From Thelonectria olida (lineage: Eukaryota; Ascomycota; Sordariomycetes; Hypocreales; Nectriaceae), in assembly GCA_020736575.1 (NCBI GenBank), contig JAGPYM010000033.1, positions 310,001 to 374,000 on the forward strand: a stretch of 64,000 nucleotides of DNA, in the 5' to 3' direction. A program made the position numbers and the translations under genes. The notes under the pieces are model-generated. The model worked only from the letters and a program-made list of their open reading frames with translations. It ran no database searches and was not told the origin of the DNA. Of this stretch, positions 1 through 11,326 are shown piece by piece; position 1 is the first letter of the stretch; each line of letters begins with the position of its first letter.

Positions 1-63
1 ACTAAGGCTTAGTTTGGTGGTGCGTAGCAAAGGTGGACGCGGAAGAAGGAACGGAAGAAAGAA

Positions 64-212
64 CCTTTCGTACTAAGGCTAGAAAGCCAGGCAAGGCGTA
101 CTCCTTAGCCGACACGGCCGCCACCATATAATAGTAGTAGAGGCTGCCTCAACTACTACATAAGACATCCTTTCGTACTACGGCTGAGAGCCAGGCAAGG
201 TACCCTCCTTAG
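64..212. repeat. pair of imperfect direct repeats
   Basis: A segment of about 45 bp at 64-108 recurs with small changes at 169-212. Both copies begin CCTTTCGTACTA and end in CCTTAG, and they share an AGCCAGGCAAGG core. The rest of 1-582 holds no gene that I recognise. The repeat may be a remnant of a mobile element, but no element ends are visible. Confidence 0.6.
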
Positions 213-582
213 GGCTTATGCCAACAAAGCCTGCATATGCAGACGTAGAGTCTGTCTGAACTATCATTTTTTGGAGATGGGGCATAGCCAGCAGCTACTG
301 AGCAGTGCCTGAAAGCCGAAATGTAATTCGTAGAGTCAAAAAGTCGGTGAAGAAAGTTAGGCAACCTGGAGACGCGGCTCAAGTTGCAATCCAAGCAAGT
401 CCTTGTGAGGTTGAGATATAATACCTGCCATTCGATTTCTTACAAATACCTTTTAATTCTTGTTCAATATTCTATAACGAGACTTTGGCGCATTATAGTC
501 AACAAGCACATTCTATATCTTCCACAAACACCTCCCACAACGCAAATTCTTCAGCGATTCTAACTTCCACGCGGTTTTTGCC

Positions 583-1689
583 ATGGGTTGCGCACAAAGT
601 TGTTCTGCGAAGGAGCAAGGGCATAACTTGCTATCGCTCCCCGATGTGAATGGTCCAGGAGTAAGTAGAATATTTGTACCACATCTTCGTGCGTCGCTCA
701 TAGTCATGAAGGTCTTGCTGGCGTTCTATTCCGGCGTTGCTCTGTCTATTGCATCTTGGCTGGCCATCAAGAGCCTGGAAACAGATGGACCCCTTCGGCG
801 ACTCATTCTAGACCTTTTCCGAGTGCCAGGTATCAAACATGATCTGTTCGTTGCCGAGGTAACCGGTAACCTTAAGAGATTTCTCTTAAGCCTGAGCGAC
901 CAACATCTCATTACTGGAATTGCGATCTGCCTTGCGGTGTACATCCCGATCTGCCAGATCCAAGTTTGGCATTTCTTCGTTGGTAGCCACTTGGCCTATC
1001 TTTCCCTCATCGTACACCTGCTCACCCTCCATACTCTGCGCGAACATATCTGGAACAGTTTGTCCAAGTGGCGGTGTCGACTCCGTCTATTCTTTATCTT
1101 GGCAAACATAGCCCTCATATCTCCATCCCTATATCATATCCCGATCGGCGTTAAATCAAGTTGGGATGTCTCACCGGGTGTATTCCCGGCCATATGCCTT
1201 TTCTCCGGGGCATTCCATGACTCCATAACTGCCGGCGGATGGGTGGTCTTCGGTATCTTCATATTGTTTTTGGCCCTCCTCTTCACAAGCGTTGCCTTCT
1301 ACATCTTGATGGACTTTGGGGGAAACGACCATCTCCGGAGATGGATGGCTCGTATATCTGGGGTACTCATTGTCCTATTCTTAATGCTGGTGATTGCAAC
1401 GAGCGCACATGTGGCTGGCAGTCAGCGTGGAAGCCACCCCCACTCGAGTAATGACTGGACATTTGGGCAAATATTGCCAGCGGTAATGTTATTCCTAGCG
1501 CCGCTGAGTGCGTGGGAGATGAGATATGAAGTTGGCGAAGAACATCTGCGTCAATTAGAGCGCCGTGAGGTGGCGCTTAGGGAATTGCTTACCACGAGGG
1601 GAGTAAGAGATGAGGAGGTGGTGGCACATCTTGTTCCTCTGCCGCTTCACCCTGCTCCCCAGCCTCATGTCGCTGAGGACCATAATTAA
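583..1689 (+). CDS. fungal multi-pass membrane protein of unknown function
   Basis: A single-exon frame of 368 residues starts at an ATG in good context (GCCATGG). It has about six to seven hydrophobic segments between residues 45 and 330 and a charged C-terminal tail rich in Glu, Arg and Pro. The stretch around residues 110-135 (LSDQHLITGIAI followed by a second membrane segment) and the PDVNGPGV motif near residue 22 match, from memory, a large ascomycete family of uncharacterised integral membrane proteins that often carry LSDQQLVTGIAI at this place. No enzymatic motif is seen. There is no conserved partner next to it: the downstream neighbour is a broken sugar permease. Function cannot be assigned, and location in a cellular membrane is the only safe inference. 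Confidence 0.75.
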   Translation: MGCAQSCSAKEQGHNLLSLPDVNGPGVSRIFVPHLRASLIVMKVLLAFYSGVALSIASWLAIKSLETDGPLRRLILDLFRVPGIKHDLFVAEVTGNLKRFLLSLSDQHLITGIAICLAVYIPICQIQVWHFFVGSHLAYLSLIVHLLTLHTLREHIWNSLSKWRCRLRLFFILANIALISPSLYHIPIGVKSSWDVSPGVFPAICLFSGAFHDSITAGGWVVFGIFILFLALLFTSVAFYILMDFGGNDHLRRWMARISGVLIVLFLMLVIATSAHVAGSQRGSHPHSSNDWTFGQILPAVMLFLAPLSAWEMRYEVGEEHLRQLERREVALRELLTTRGVRDEEVVAHLVPLPLHPAPQPHVAEDHN

Positions 1690-1999
1690 GGAGCTTGATA
1701 TGGCCCTCACCCAGACTATTCAGGGGACAGAGGGAAGATAGGATGCTCTTTTTCGTTCAATGCCGTGGAGATTAAGATAGGCACTAACCGATAGGAAATA
1801 AGATATCAGACAAAGGCAAGCTAAGATGTCCATGACTATAGACCAGGCAATGGACCTATTACACACATTATGAGAGGAGCGCGGATAGCAGACTATGGGC
1901 TTAGGGCATTACAGACTGGAACAAGAATCCTAACTAAGTAAGGAGAGATAGCAGTATAGATAGATGTACGAAATGTAATCTGTATTTCGTCTGGGAATT
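1690..1999. other. intergenic, nothing recognised
   Basis: About 310 bp between the membrane-protein gene and the sugar-permease remnant. I see no open frame or repeat here. Part of it may be decayed 5' sequence of the permease, but no recognisable permease motif remains. Confidence 0.5.
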
Positions 2000-3009
2000 G
2001 GCTGAGATCTAAGCTGCTATTGAGGAAGACCGCATTGATAATCAAATATCGCACCTGGACTTCTTCAAGACACCGGGAAACCGGAGGCGTCTTGTGGTCT
2101 TCTTGTCGTTGTGCGTAGGGACGAATTGGGTTGGAAATGGCATCATCTCCTAGTGAGTCCGCACGCTCACAGCCATTGACACGTCCCGCTGACGTCTCAT
2201 TTCACAGCTATCTTACGCCAGTGTTGAAGACGGTCGGAATCACTTCCCCGGTGCAGATCACGCTCCTAACCTCTGGCCTCGGTAAGTCTTAGAGTCCCAG
2301 AAACTCAGTGCAAACGTTGACACAGGAGATTGCAGCGATCTGGAACCTTTCCTTGGCCTTCAGCGCTGCACTTAACGTTGAGCGCTTTGGTCGTCGTCCG
2401 CTGTTCCTCGTGCCCATTTTCGGCATGCTCGTGTGTTACTGCTTCGTCATGGGCTTTTCGGCAGGCTTCGCCTCGACCAAGAAATCTGGTCTGGGAATTG
2501 CCGTTATCCCATCGTTGTTCCTGTGAGTGGTGCTGTGCTCCATAGTCTACTATACGGCTGTGAAAGCTAACGTGCTTTTCAAGGTACTATGGATTCTATG
2601 ATATCGCCTGAACACCCCTTCTGGTCCTATATACAACCGAGGTTCTGCCTTTCAAGCTACGCACAAAGGGTCTAGCAATATTCACTTCCTTTGGAACCAT
2701 GGCAAACGCCTTCAATCAGTTTGTGAACCCCATTGCGTTGGAAGCCATCGCGTGGAATTAGTAAGTAACATCTCGTACATGACGCATGACCGAGTGGCTA
2801 ACCGCCGTGGCTCGTTATGCTGTTTATATTGCCATTTTACTATTCTACCTTGTTTTGTGTGGTTTATGTACCTAGAAACTAAGAACCCTACTATCGAAGA
2901 AGTCTCGATGATCTTCGACAGGGAGGAGGGCGACATCGAGAGACTTAGCAATCTCACGAAGCAAAGAATCAACAAGGGCACCGCTGAGAGGTTTGAACAT
3001 CGCGAGTAG
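2000..3009 (+). pseudogene. MFS sugar permease remnant (lactose-permease-like), C-terminal half
   Basis: Spliced segments spell the second half of a fungal sugar porter: a central-loop motif ending DFFKTPGNRR, then NGIISYYLTPVL, the NVERFGRRPLFL loop, LPFKLRTKGLAIF, FNQFVNPIALEAIAW and the cytosolic MYLETKNPTIEEV tail. Introns can be traced at about 2152-2207, 2282-2338 and 2522-2583. The first half of the protein is missing. An in-frame TGA at 2609-2611 stands where the family has an invariant Trp (YDIAW), which is a G-to-A change. A stop also lies near 2010, a frame break near 2858, and the acceptor of the last intron is not recognisable. The gene is therefore dead and 5'-truncated. Both nonsense changes fit RIP-type decay next to the AT-rich block further right. 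Confidence 0.8.
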
Positions 3010-3180
3010 AGGCTTTCGCTGGTTATTTCAAGTGGATCTCGGAGGGTTCAGGTGGCAGATATTGAAGAGGGCATTGTGCACTATATAGGTAGAATGATCA
3101 ATCCCATACAGAGAGTGCACATCACTTTTCGGGGCTCGTGGTATGACGTGCCATGCTCTCTACCCAGCCAAGGCGAGTGG

Positions 3181-4560
3181 CTAAAGGTTAGTCTCGTTGT
3201 GTACTGTTGATCTAGAGGGCGGCGGGAAGAAAGACTGGGTTAAGTCAAAGTAGCCACCGAGGTCGAAGCCCGCCTCTCCGGCGGCCATGTTCCGACTCAG
3301 GAAGGCATTGACATCGAAATCCCATTCAGGTTCCGGCATATTTGGGTCGGGCTCTGTTGAGCTGGTGCATGTACCATGCCATGTCAGTCTGCAGGTTTAG
3401 ATGAAACACTTCACAGAGCAACAATCACTTACTCCGCGTTTGTTAAATCTCCAGCACAGTCGTACATGTTCGCCGTAAATGGTCGCGAGTTTGGTATATG
3501 TGCCAAGTATGATGGCATCATAAGAACCTAAATTGAAGATGAGTGGCAAAGGCTGAAAAATGCAGGGATCGCGAGACTTACCGCCCCATGTCCATCGACG
3601 CTGCCACTCATCCAGTCGCGGATTCAGATCTGGTAATATGGCTGAAACTTGGGCACACGCAGCGGCTGTAGGCTGCAACGTATCTTGGTGAGCGCTTGGC
3701 TTGAAGCGAGCAGCGCGCAGACCAGAGACTAAATCAGTAGTAATATGTTGCCCAAACAGTTAAGGGCCGCGTCGAGCAAAACAGGGGAGAATAGATCAAA
3801 GCAGAGCTTACAAGAGAAAGTTCTACAAGACTGGCCACGTATGTTGCAGCCGTCAGATCAACTTGAGCGTGCAACGGCAAGGTATTGTCGACAGTCGGCA
3901 TGAGCAGACGTCTTTACGTAGGGGCGACCGAAGCCGAGGCTGAGAGATATATCATACCTAAATGAGCACGAGTTAAAGAGTGATCCGGGAAAAAAAAGGG
4001 CAGACAGTGCGTTACTGATTGAGAATCAACCAAGTGCGCCACTGGGGCAAATCTCACTGACCTCGCGTATGTCATGGGCGTCTGGGTTGGACGAGTTGAT
4101 GAAGCGCAGTATCTCCGGGCGACTCCTCAAGTCGGTTATTCTAATTCGATGTGCTAAGCGGATACACAATCCAGATATCATCCATTGGTCTGCCGACTGA
4201 CCCTTGCCTCATGGAATCCAGACAGAAAGCAGCAACGTGGCCTGCACGTCCGATAACTGATGCTATTTGCGGAAGAGGACCAAGCAGAGATGGGCGCAGG
4301 CGAGCTCAGCAAGAGCTCCAAGGGCATTGACGCTGATGGGCGGCAAACTTGGCATGGCAGGCAATGTCCTCCGATGGCCAGTGTAATAACGACCGGCAAC
4401 TGCGAGGATACTAGTAAAGAGGAATGGCGATGAAGATCGGATGTGCTCGAAATATCTATCAAGGTCTGCATACGGATCGAGAAGTGGAAATGATGGATGG
4501 CATTTCTGAAAGAACCTAGGCTAATGCTATTAAAGACTATGCGGGGCGGGAGAGTTTGCA
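3181..4560 (-). pseudogene. fungal-specific (Zn2Cys6-type) transcription factor remnant
   Basis: Read on the minus strand from about 4520 down, fragments match the middle-homology domain of fungal regulators: DRYFEHIRSSSPFLFTSILA, then LSDVQATLLLSVWIP, then QWMISGLCIRLAHRI, then YDISLSLGFGRP, and finally an acidic aromatic tail (EWDFDVNAF, GYFDLTQSFF) ending at 3181. In-frame stops at 4263-4265 and 4209-4211 (the latter TGA at a likely Trp) and a frame break near 3895 disrupt it. The N-terminal DNA-binding zinc cluster is not present: sequence to the right of 4560 becomes AT-rich repeat. It lies convergent to the dead sugar permease, so the two may once have been a regulator-transporter pair; that is inference. 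Confidence 0.75.
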
Positions 4561-5092
4561 AATAAGAGACTCATAATGTGAAAAGCGCCCGAGGTATTAT
4601 TTGCAGGCGATTCTGCTAGAATCGTTTATATAAATAAATACATGCGTAGGGTATGTTTATTTCCGTAATATTACTTGCTGCGAGGCTGAGTTACTACTTA
4701 GTTTAAATTTCTAACTATTAGATTTAGATTTAATAACAGTTAATTTAAGTTTAGAGTTATATAAAAAGGGAGTTTATTATAAAAAATATAATACTTATAG
4801 TATATATTATATAAATATAAAGTATTATATAAAATTAATTGAAAAATATTGAATATATAATAAATAATTTTATATAATTTAATAAAAAGTATTAAATATA
4901 TATTTATTAAAAGTATAAGATAATATTTAATTTAATAAATTTAAAAAGAATTATTAATAAGTATATTAATTAAAATATAATAAATTAAAAAATATTAATA
5001 ATTATTATATTAATAGAAATTTAATTAATTTAAAAGTTAATATATGTTTAATTAATAATAGTATAATTATTAAATAATATTTAATATTATAT

Positions 5093-5575
5093 TATTTATT
5101 AAAATATATTTAATACTAATATATAATAAAAGTAAATATAAATAAAACCTAGCCTTATATTTATTATAATAGGCTTTTTATAAAATATATAATTAACTTT
5201 TAAATAAAAAGTTTTATTATATAAATTCTATTTAAAAAACTATATTATAAGCTTTTAATATAAAATTACTTTTTTTTTAACTTTAGTTTATATAATTTAA
5301 CTAATTATATAATATATAAGTTAATATAATTAACTTTTTACTAATTAAAAAAATTATAATTTAAAAAAATAATATTAATATATTAGTTTAATATTTATTA
5401 AATTATATAAATTTCTTTTAAATAAATTTATTTAATTAAAAAACTTAAAAAGCATTTTAAGTAATTATAATTTTTTAATATTTTTATATTAGCTAATATA
5501 AATATACTATTAAAAGTAATATAAAAAATTAATTTAATTCTTTTAAGCTATTATATTTTAATTAAAAAACGAAAT
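5093..5575 (+). repeat. degenerate partial copy of the ~900-bp repeat
   Basis: This stretch aligns in order with the first half of the better-preserved copy at 42396-43297. It starts in the TTATTTATTAAAATA-like left end, keeps the AACCTAGCCTTATATTTATTATAATA core, and follows the same word order as far as the copy's ...GTAAGATCCTGG region. Nearly all C and G are replaced by T and A. It is truncated where the next copy begins. Confidence 0.6.
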
Positions 5576-6502
5576 ATATTATTTATTAAAATAAGCTTAA
5601 TACTAGTAAATAATAAAGGTTAATATAAGTAAAACTCAGTCTTATATTTATTATAATAAGCTTTTTTATAAGGTTTATAATTAGCTTTTAAATGAAAATC
5701 CTTATTAAATAAACCTTATTTAAAAAACCTTATTTTAAGCTTTTAATATAAAAGTACCTATTATTACTATTCTTTTAAACCCTAGTCTATATAATTTAAC
5801 TAATTATATAATATATAACTTAATATAGCTAACTTTATACTAATTAAATAAATTATAATTTAAAAAGATAATATTAATATAATAGTTTAATATCTATTAA
5901 ATTATATAAATTTTCTTAAATATATTTATTTAATTAGAGAGCTTAAAAAGTATTTTAAATAGTTATAACTCCTTAATATCCCTATATTAGCTAATATAAA
6001 TATACTATTAAAAGTAATATAAAAAATTAACCTAGTCCTTTTAAGCTACTATATTCTAATTAAAAGACTAAATATATAAAAAAATAATTTTAAATTTTTT
6101 AATAGGGAAGTTAGCTAACTTAATTGCCTTTTAAATTAAATAAAAATAATAGGCTTAATTAAAATAACTAATTATTTCTTAAAAAAATATAGGGGTATAA
6201 CTTAAAGCTATAGTACTAAGAGCTGCTATATATAGTAGTAATAATCTAAATAGTTGCTTAAAAGGCTACTTCTAGAGGAAAAATTTAAAGATAAAAAGTG
6301 AGTTAAATGGGCAAGTGGATATAAGGGTTAAGAAGTGGGGGGGGGGGGGGGGGGGGCTGAAAGGGTTGGGCTAAAAAGGAAGTTTAAAAATAGGTTAAAT
6401 GGGTTTAAAAGCAATTAAGCTAATAGAAATAAGTAAGGTAATTAAATAGAAAAATATATAAAAGAGTTAATATAATACTAAAAATTGCTAATTATTAAAA
6501 TT
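5576..6502 (+). repeat. near full-length, heavily mutated copy of the ~900-bp repeat; contains a 20-G run
   Basis: Both ends and the whole word order match the copy at 42396-43297, including the GATAAAAAGTGAGTTAAATGGGCAAG part and the right end AAATTGCTAATTATTAAAATT. An uninterrupted run of 20 G lies at 6337-6356; the same site has 8 G in the 42.4-kb copy and 10 C (opposite strand) in the 7.2-kb copy. Coding capacity is lost. Confidence 0.65.
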
Positions 6503-6810
6503 ATATTATTAATATTTTTATAATTTTAAATAGTTTAATATTATATATATTTTATATTATTTAATATATTTTAAATCTTTTATAACTATTTTTATTTTAT
6601 ATTATTTATAAAAAAAAAACTTTTAATTTTTAAATATATATAAAATTAAATATTTTATAAGTAATTAATTATAATATATACTTTTATAATTAATAAATTA
6701 ATAGTTAATATAATATATTTTAACTTTTAAGTAAGCTTTTAAGTTATATAATATTAAAAGATTTATTAATTATATTTAATTATTTATATATTAATATAAT
6801 ATTAGCTAAT

Positions 6811-7165
6811 TAAAAAGCCCTTTTATATATAGCTTAAAGGTATTATAAAAATTATATATATTTAACTAGCTACTAGCTATTAAAATTAAATTAACTATAG
6901 TTTTAATTTTTTTTTTAATTTTAATTTAAGTTTCTAATTTAAAAGGTTTAGCTTAATTATAACTAGAAATATACTATTATTTCCTTAGTTAAAATTTATA
7001 TATTTAATATATTTAACTTTATAATTAAATTTTAAACCTTAAGTTAAAATATAAAAAACTGCAATTAGTTTAATTTTAATAGCTAGTAGCTAGTTAAATA
7101 TAAATAATTAAATTATAATACTTTTTAATTATATATAAATAGGCTTTTTAATTAGCTTATATAAT
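6811..7165. mobile_element. foldback / MITE-like element with ~100-bp inverted ends
   Basis: The left arm, starting AGCTAATTAAAAAGCCC, and the right arm, ending GGCTTTTTAATTAGCT, are inverted complements over roughly 100 bp, both containing a TAACTAGCTACTAGCTATT-like core. About 150 bp of non-repeated sequence (GGTTTAGCTTAATTATAACTAG) separates them. A left-half copy recurs at about 44090-44275. No transposase is encoded, so it would be non-autonomous. A target duplication cannot be recognised in this AT-rich context. Confidence 0.65.
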
Positions 7166-7189
7166 AAAAGTATATAAAATAATAATATT

Positions 7190-8083
7190 TTTACAATTAG
7201 TAATTTTTATTATTATATAAACTCTTGGTATATTTTGCTACCTGGTTGCCTTGCTCTATTTCCATTGGTTTAAATGCCCTTAGACCCACTTTAACCTTTT
7301 CCAGACTTTCCTTTTTCATCTAACCTTTTTAGCCCCCCCCCCACTTTTTTAACCCTTACGTCCATTTAACCCACTTTTTATCTTCGAATTTTCCTCCGCA
7401 GCCTTTCAGGCAACTATTCGGATCGTCGCTACCGCGCACAGCAGCTCCTGGAGCCACAGCTTTGATTGGATCGTCTTAACAAATCGCTTATCGTTGTCAT
7501 TAAGACAGTTTTTTCTTTCCCTTTTGAGAAGTCGCGTAAGGTCTTTAACTTCCTATTCGAGGAAGTTGCAATAGTATTAATACATATCGGGTCTTTCAAT
7601 TAGGATCTTATAGCCTAAAATGACTAGGTTAATCCTTTAATTAACACTTAGTGGCGTGTCTGTATTAGGTAGTATAGGGATGCCTAGGAGTTATAACTCC
7701 TTTAGGTGCCTATTAAGGTCTCTTATTAGCTTAATATGCTCGAGGAAATCTGCATATCCCGATATATAGTAAGTAGCTGCGCGGCTTCCGTTATCTAGTT
7801 GGATTATATCGCGTTTAATTGATAAGAAGTTGGGCATTTTGGCTGTTATATGTTATATTATTAGTTGAGTTATGCGGACTAGGGTCGGATGGAGAGAATA
7901 GGTGCTTTTATATTGGAGGCCCGGAATAAGGTTCCTTAAGTAAGGTTTACTTGGCGGGGACTTTTACCTTAAGACTAACTGTAAGCCCTATTAAGAAGCT
8001 TATTATAATAGATATAAGGCTAGGGTTTGGCCTATATTAACCTCTATTATATGCCTAGATTATTGGCTTTTTTAATAATAATA
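7190..8083 (-). repeat. copy of the ~900-bp repeat, inverted, partly preserved
   Basis: Reverse-complement copy of 42396-43297. The central part (about 7380-7860) is almost unmutated: the complement of the ATGCCCAACTTCTTATCAAT start and of the downstream open stretch is readable, and the same in-frame TAA after ...AGTGTTAAT is present as in the other copy. The flanks show C-to-T/G-to-A decay. Ends are ACAATTAGTAATTTTTATTA on the left and TATTGGCTTTTTTAATAATA on the right. Confidence 0.7.
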
Positions 8084-8179
8084 ATAAAATAATAATATAT
8101 AATTTATAAACCTTTTAATATTATAAAAGCTAAAAGCTAGTTTAAAAGCTAAAATATATTATAATAGCTATTAATTAAT

Positions 8180-8560
8180 TAATTATTATTATTTAAAAAA
8201 CCTAATAATTTAAATATATTATAAAAATTAATATAAGTTAAACCCTAGCCTTATATTTATTATAATAAGCTTTTTAAAAGGGCTTATATTTAGTTTTAAA
8301 ATAAAAGTTCCTATTAAATAAACCTTACTTAAAATTAATTAATTATAAAATAATATATTATAATTAATTATATATTATTATTAAAAAAGCTAATAATTTA
8401 AACATATAATAAAGGTTAATATAGGCTAAACTCTAGCCTTATATCTATTATAATAAGCTTTTTAATAGGGCTTATAATTAGTTTTAAAATAAAAGTTCCT
8501 ATTAAGTAAACCTTACTTAAGGAATCTTATTTTAAGCCTCTAATATAAAATTAATTATAT
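8180..8560 (+). repeat. two truncated copies of the repeat's left end
   Basis: At about 8180-8340 and 8370-8560 the left-end block recurs in tandem: TTAAAAAAGCTAATAATTTA, then the AAACCCTAGCCTTATAT core, then the CCTTACTTAAGGAA segment. Each breaks off before the open stretch of the full copy. Confidence 0.6.
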
Positions 8561-9240
8561 ATAAAAGTGGTTAATTTTATATATATTTAAAAAGTTAAAA
8601 GTTTTTCTTTTATAAATATATAAATAGAACTAGTTATAAATATAAATATATAATATATTAAATACTATTTAAACTTTAATTTTTTTAATTTTTATATTAT
8701 TATAACCTATTTTTTTTTATAATAAGTAAAATTATTTTATATTATTATAATATACTTATATTTAATATATTTATATTTATATAATATATTTAATAGTTTA
8801 ATTACTATATTACTATTATTAAATAAATATATAACTATTAAATTTATTAAATTTATAATATTAAAATAGTTTTTAATATTTTTTAATATTTATTTTATTA
8901 ATTAATATATATATTAAAAATATAATTTAATATTAATATTAAATTAAATTACTATTTTATAATATTAATAAATAAATTTTAAATACTTTCTATTAAATTA
9001 TATAATATTATTTATAATTTATAATTTATAATTTATAATTTTAAATAATTTTTTAAATTCTTTTTAAAATATAAAATAGTAAATATAATTATAAATTCCC
9101 TTTTTATTATATATCCCTTTTTTTTATCACTCTAAACCTAAATTAACCCTTATTAAACCCAAATCTAAAGTTAGGAAATTTAAACCAATTAATAACCTAG
9201 CCTAACTCTAAGCAATATTACTTTAAAACCCAGGCTATAC

Positions 9241-9712
9241 GCACCGATTTATATAGGCAATTTTAATTAAATTGCCAGCGAATAGTACCTAGGGTAGGAC
9301 CTAAAGAGCGATATCCTCCGGACATTTAATCCAAGTAGAAAAGCGACACCATATTAGTATAGCTGGTTGGCATGCGGTGTGGATGGATGAATTGCTAAGA
9401 CCGATGCTCCCCATTTCACCGATGTCCTTCAAAGCCCTCGAACGGTTTGAGTCGTAAGGCTTAAAGAGCAGCGAAACATGAACCGCCGTTACCGAAGTTC
9501 TTCTATCTCACACTCAACACGGTCCCAAGGTGGAGTACAGCAGTAGCCCTATTTTTCAAACACTTGCCATGTTACGGGAATAGTGCTATGTTGGGGACAG
9601 GCCCATGCATTTAAAGTTGCTTTGCTCCTTGATATGTAAATACAAGTATTATTGCAACCTAATGACACATGACGATCGTCCATGAGCACCGTGTATCCCA
9701 ATCCATGCACTA
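9241..9712. other. intergenic, nothing recognised
   Basis: Normal-composition spacer between the AT-rich block and the 3' end of the symporter gene. It contains no convincing frame; it would hold the 3' UTR of the minus-strand gene. Confidence 0.5.
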
Positions 9713-11326
9713 TTAGTAGGCATAAAATAGCGTCTCCTCGTTGTTTGACTGTCTGATCTTGCGATTCTCACGAATCAACATCCACCTCAACAGCCAGGCC
9801 AGTATCGCCGAAGCTGCAGAGAAAGCGGCGCTGCTTGACATAGCAACGACATATTGGGGCTCATCCGAACTCGGCCATAGGTACTAGAATGGTTAATGAC
9901 AAGACGAGATCGAAAGGGCTTTGCGGACTAACCGGTGTGTAGATTGGCCCAAGTGTGGCAATAGTGTTCGCCATAGCCAGCGAGATAGATTTCTTCTCCT
10001 TCGTCTGGCCGCATGTGCTAGATACCCAACCGAGAATGACGCTATTACAAGCGTAGACGCCGCTTGCAAAAGTACACATGGCGAAGTACCGCGCGCCAAC
10101 GTTCATAGTAGTAGAGGCCAAAATGAAACCAAAGACAGCGAAAATTTTAGCAATGGTGATGTGCCAAGTCCTCTCGTTCATTCGCCCTTTATTCTGTTAG
10201 TGAGCCATACTTCTATAAGTTTGCGAGGGGCTTACCAGAGTTTGCAGCCCATGCAATGCAGACTATGCCCGAAACAATGTACGGGGGACAGGTCAAAGCC
10301 AGTGTGGTGTTGCGACCAAACCCAAGGGTCCCCACCATCGTGGGGAAGAAGTTCTTGAAGTTGCTGGCCGCCATATGGAAGTGTTGCATGAAGACAAGAA
10401 CCCAAAGGCGAGGGTCTCGGCAGGCATCGATAAGGCCGGTCCAAGTAGTGGTATTAGTCTTGATTTGGACAGTATCCGCCACAATTCGAGCATGAGCTAG
10501 GTGTCGCTCTTCCTCCGATAGCCAACGGGTGTTGATGGGCTCGTCCGGCAGGATCCAAGCGGATGCTACTGAGAGGACGAAAGTAATGATGCCCTGGAGT
10601 ATGAAGAGCCATCTCCAGCCTGAGAGACCCGCAACTCCACCCATCTGAAAAACTCCAATTGCGATAAGGCCAGCAAAAGCAGTTCCGCAGATGTTTGCAG
10701 TGAAGAGAATAGAGATCCGAGTTGCAATCTCTTTCCGGGTATAAAAGATCGAAAGCATGTAGAGGGCGCCGGGATAAAAGGGGGCTTCGGTGATTCCGAG
10801 GAAGAAACGAGTAAGGAGGAGACCCTTGAAGTCCTTTGTAACGGCAGTAAGCGTGCTTACAACGGCCCAAAGGGCCATGGCTCCCGACATGAATAGCGAG
10901 GGCCGGATTCGTGTTATAAGCATGTCTGTTCAAATTAATCAGCAAATGTACAGTTTGAGCAGCCACAAAGAACAGACTGCACGGAATTTGTCCGACGATG
11001 TACCCGACGAACAGGATAGAGACGCAGGTTTGGTACTGGGTCGAGGTGAGATTGAGCTCTTTCTCCAAATCGTCAAGTCGAGCGACGGTGATGGCGTTGC
11101 GATCCAGGTAGTTGAACCAGTACATGACCCAGAGAATAGGAAGAATGATCCAGTCAAGCTTACGCACGAGCCTTATCTCAACGGGATCAGTCTTCTTGTG
11201 TGCTCCAGTCTCATCTACCGCTGTAAACATGGGGGTTTCACGCTTCTCCAAATGATGACACTGGCCCTTTTCTTCAACATTATGGGCCAGTTGGTTAGAA
11301 GGAGCTTGGGCTGGAGTCCCAGACAT
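9713..11326 (-). CDS. MFS anion:cation symporter (allantoate/nicotinate permease type)
   Basis: Exons 11326-10978, 10925-10236, 10186-9933 and 9883-9713 give 487 residues, the usual length of this family. The start context is MSGTPAQ. After a ~60-residue cytosolic N-terminus comes the family signature RKLDWIILPILWVMYWFNY followed by LDRNAI in the first helix, then VGYIVGQIPCNMLITR across intron 1, GITEAPFYPGALYML in helix 4-5 and GWRWLFILQG in helix 6. About 12 membrane segments are visible; the C-terminus is short and charged. Family members (TNA1, DAL5, SEO1 relatives) import small organic anions such as nicotinate, allantoate or vitamins at the plasma membrane. The substrate here cannot be read. 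Intron acceptors were chosen to keep frame (AATAAAG at 10187 and TTCTAG at 9884). The Zn2Cys6 regulator at 13.2 kb lies upstream on the same strand and may control it (inference). Confidence 0.88.

Larger units (their letters stand above)
4600..9240. repeat. AT-rich block of decayed, RIP-like repeats
   Basis: Base composition switches abruptly to very AT-rich sequence dominated by TTAATA/ATAATT words. It contains no gene. Several copies of one ~900-bp repeat can still be aligned by eye (listed separately), with C and G of the best copies replaced by T and A. A foldback element lies at 6811-7165. Such blocks are typical of repeat-induced point mutation in ascomycetes. Sharp edges lie near 4600 and 9240. 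Confidence 0.85.
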
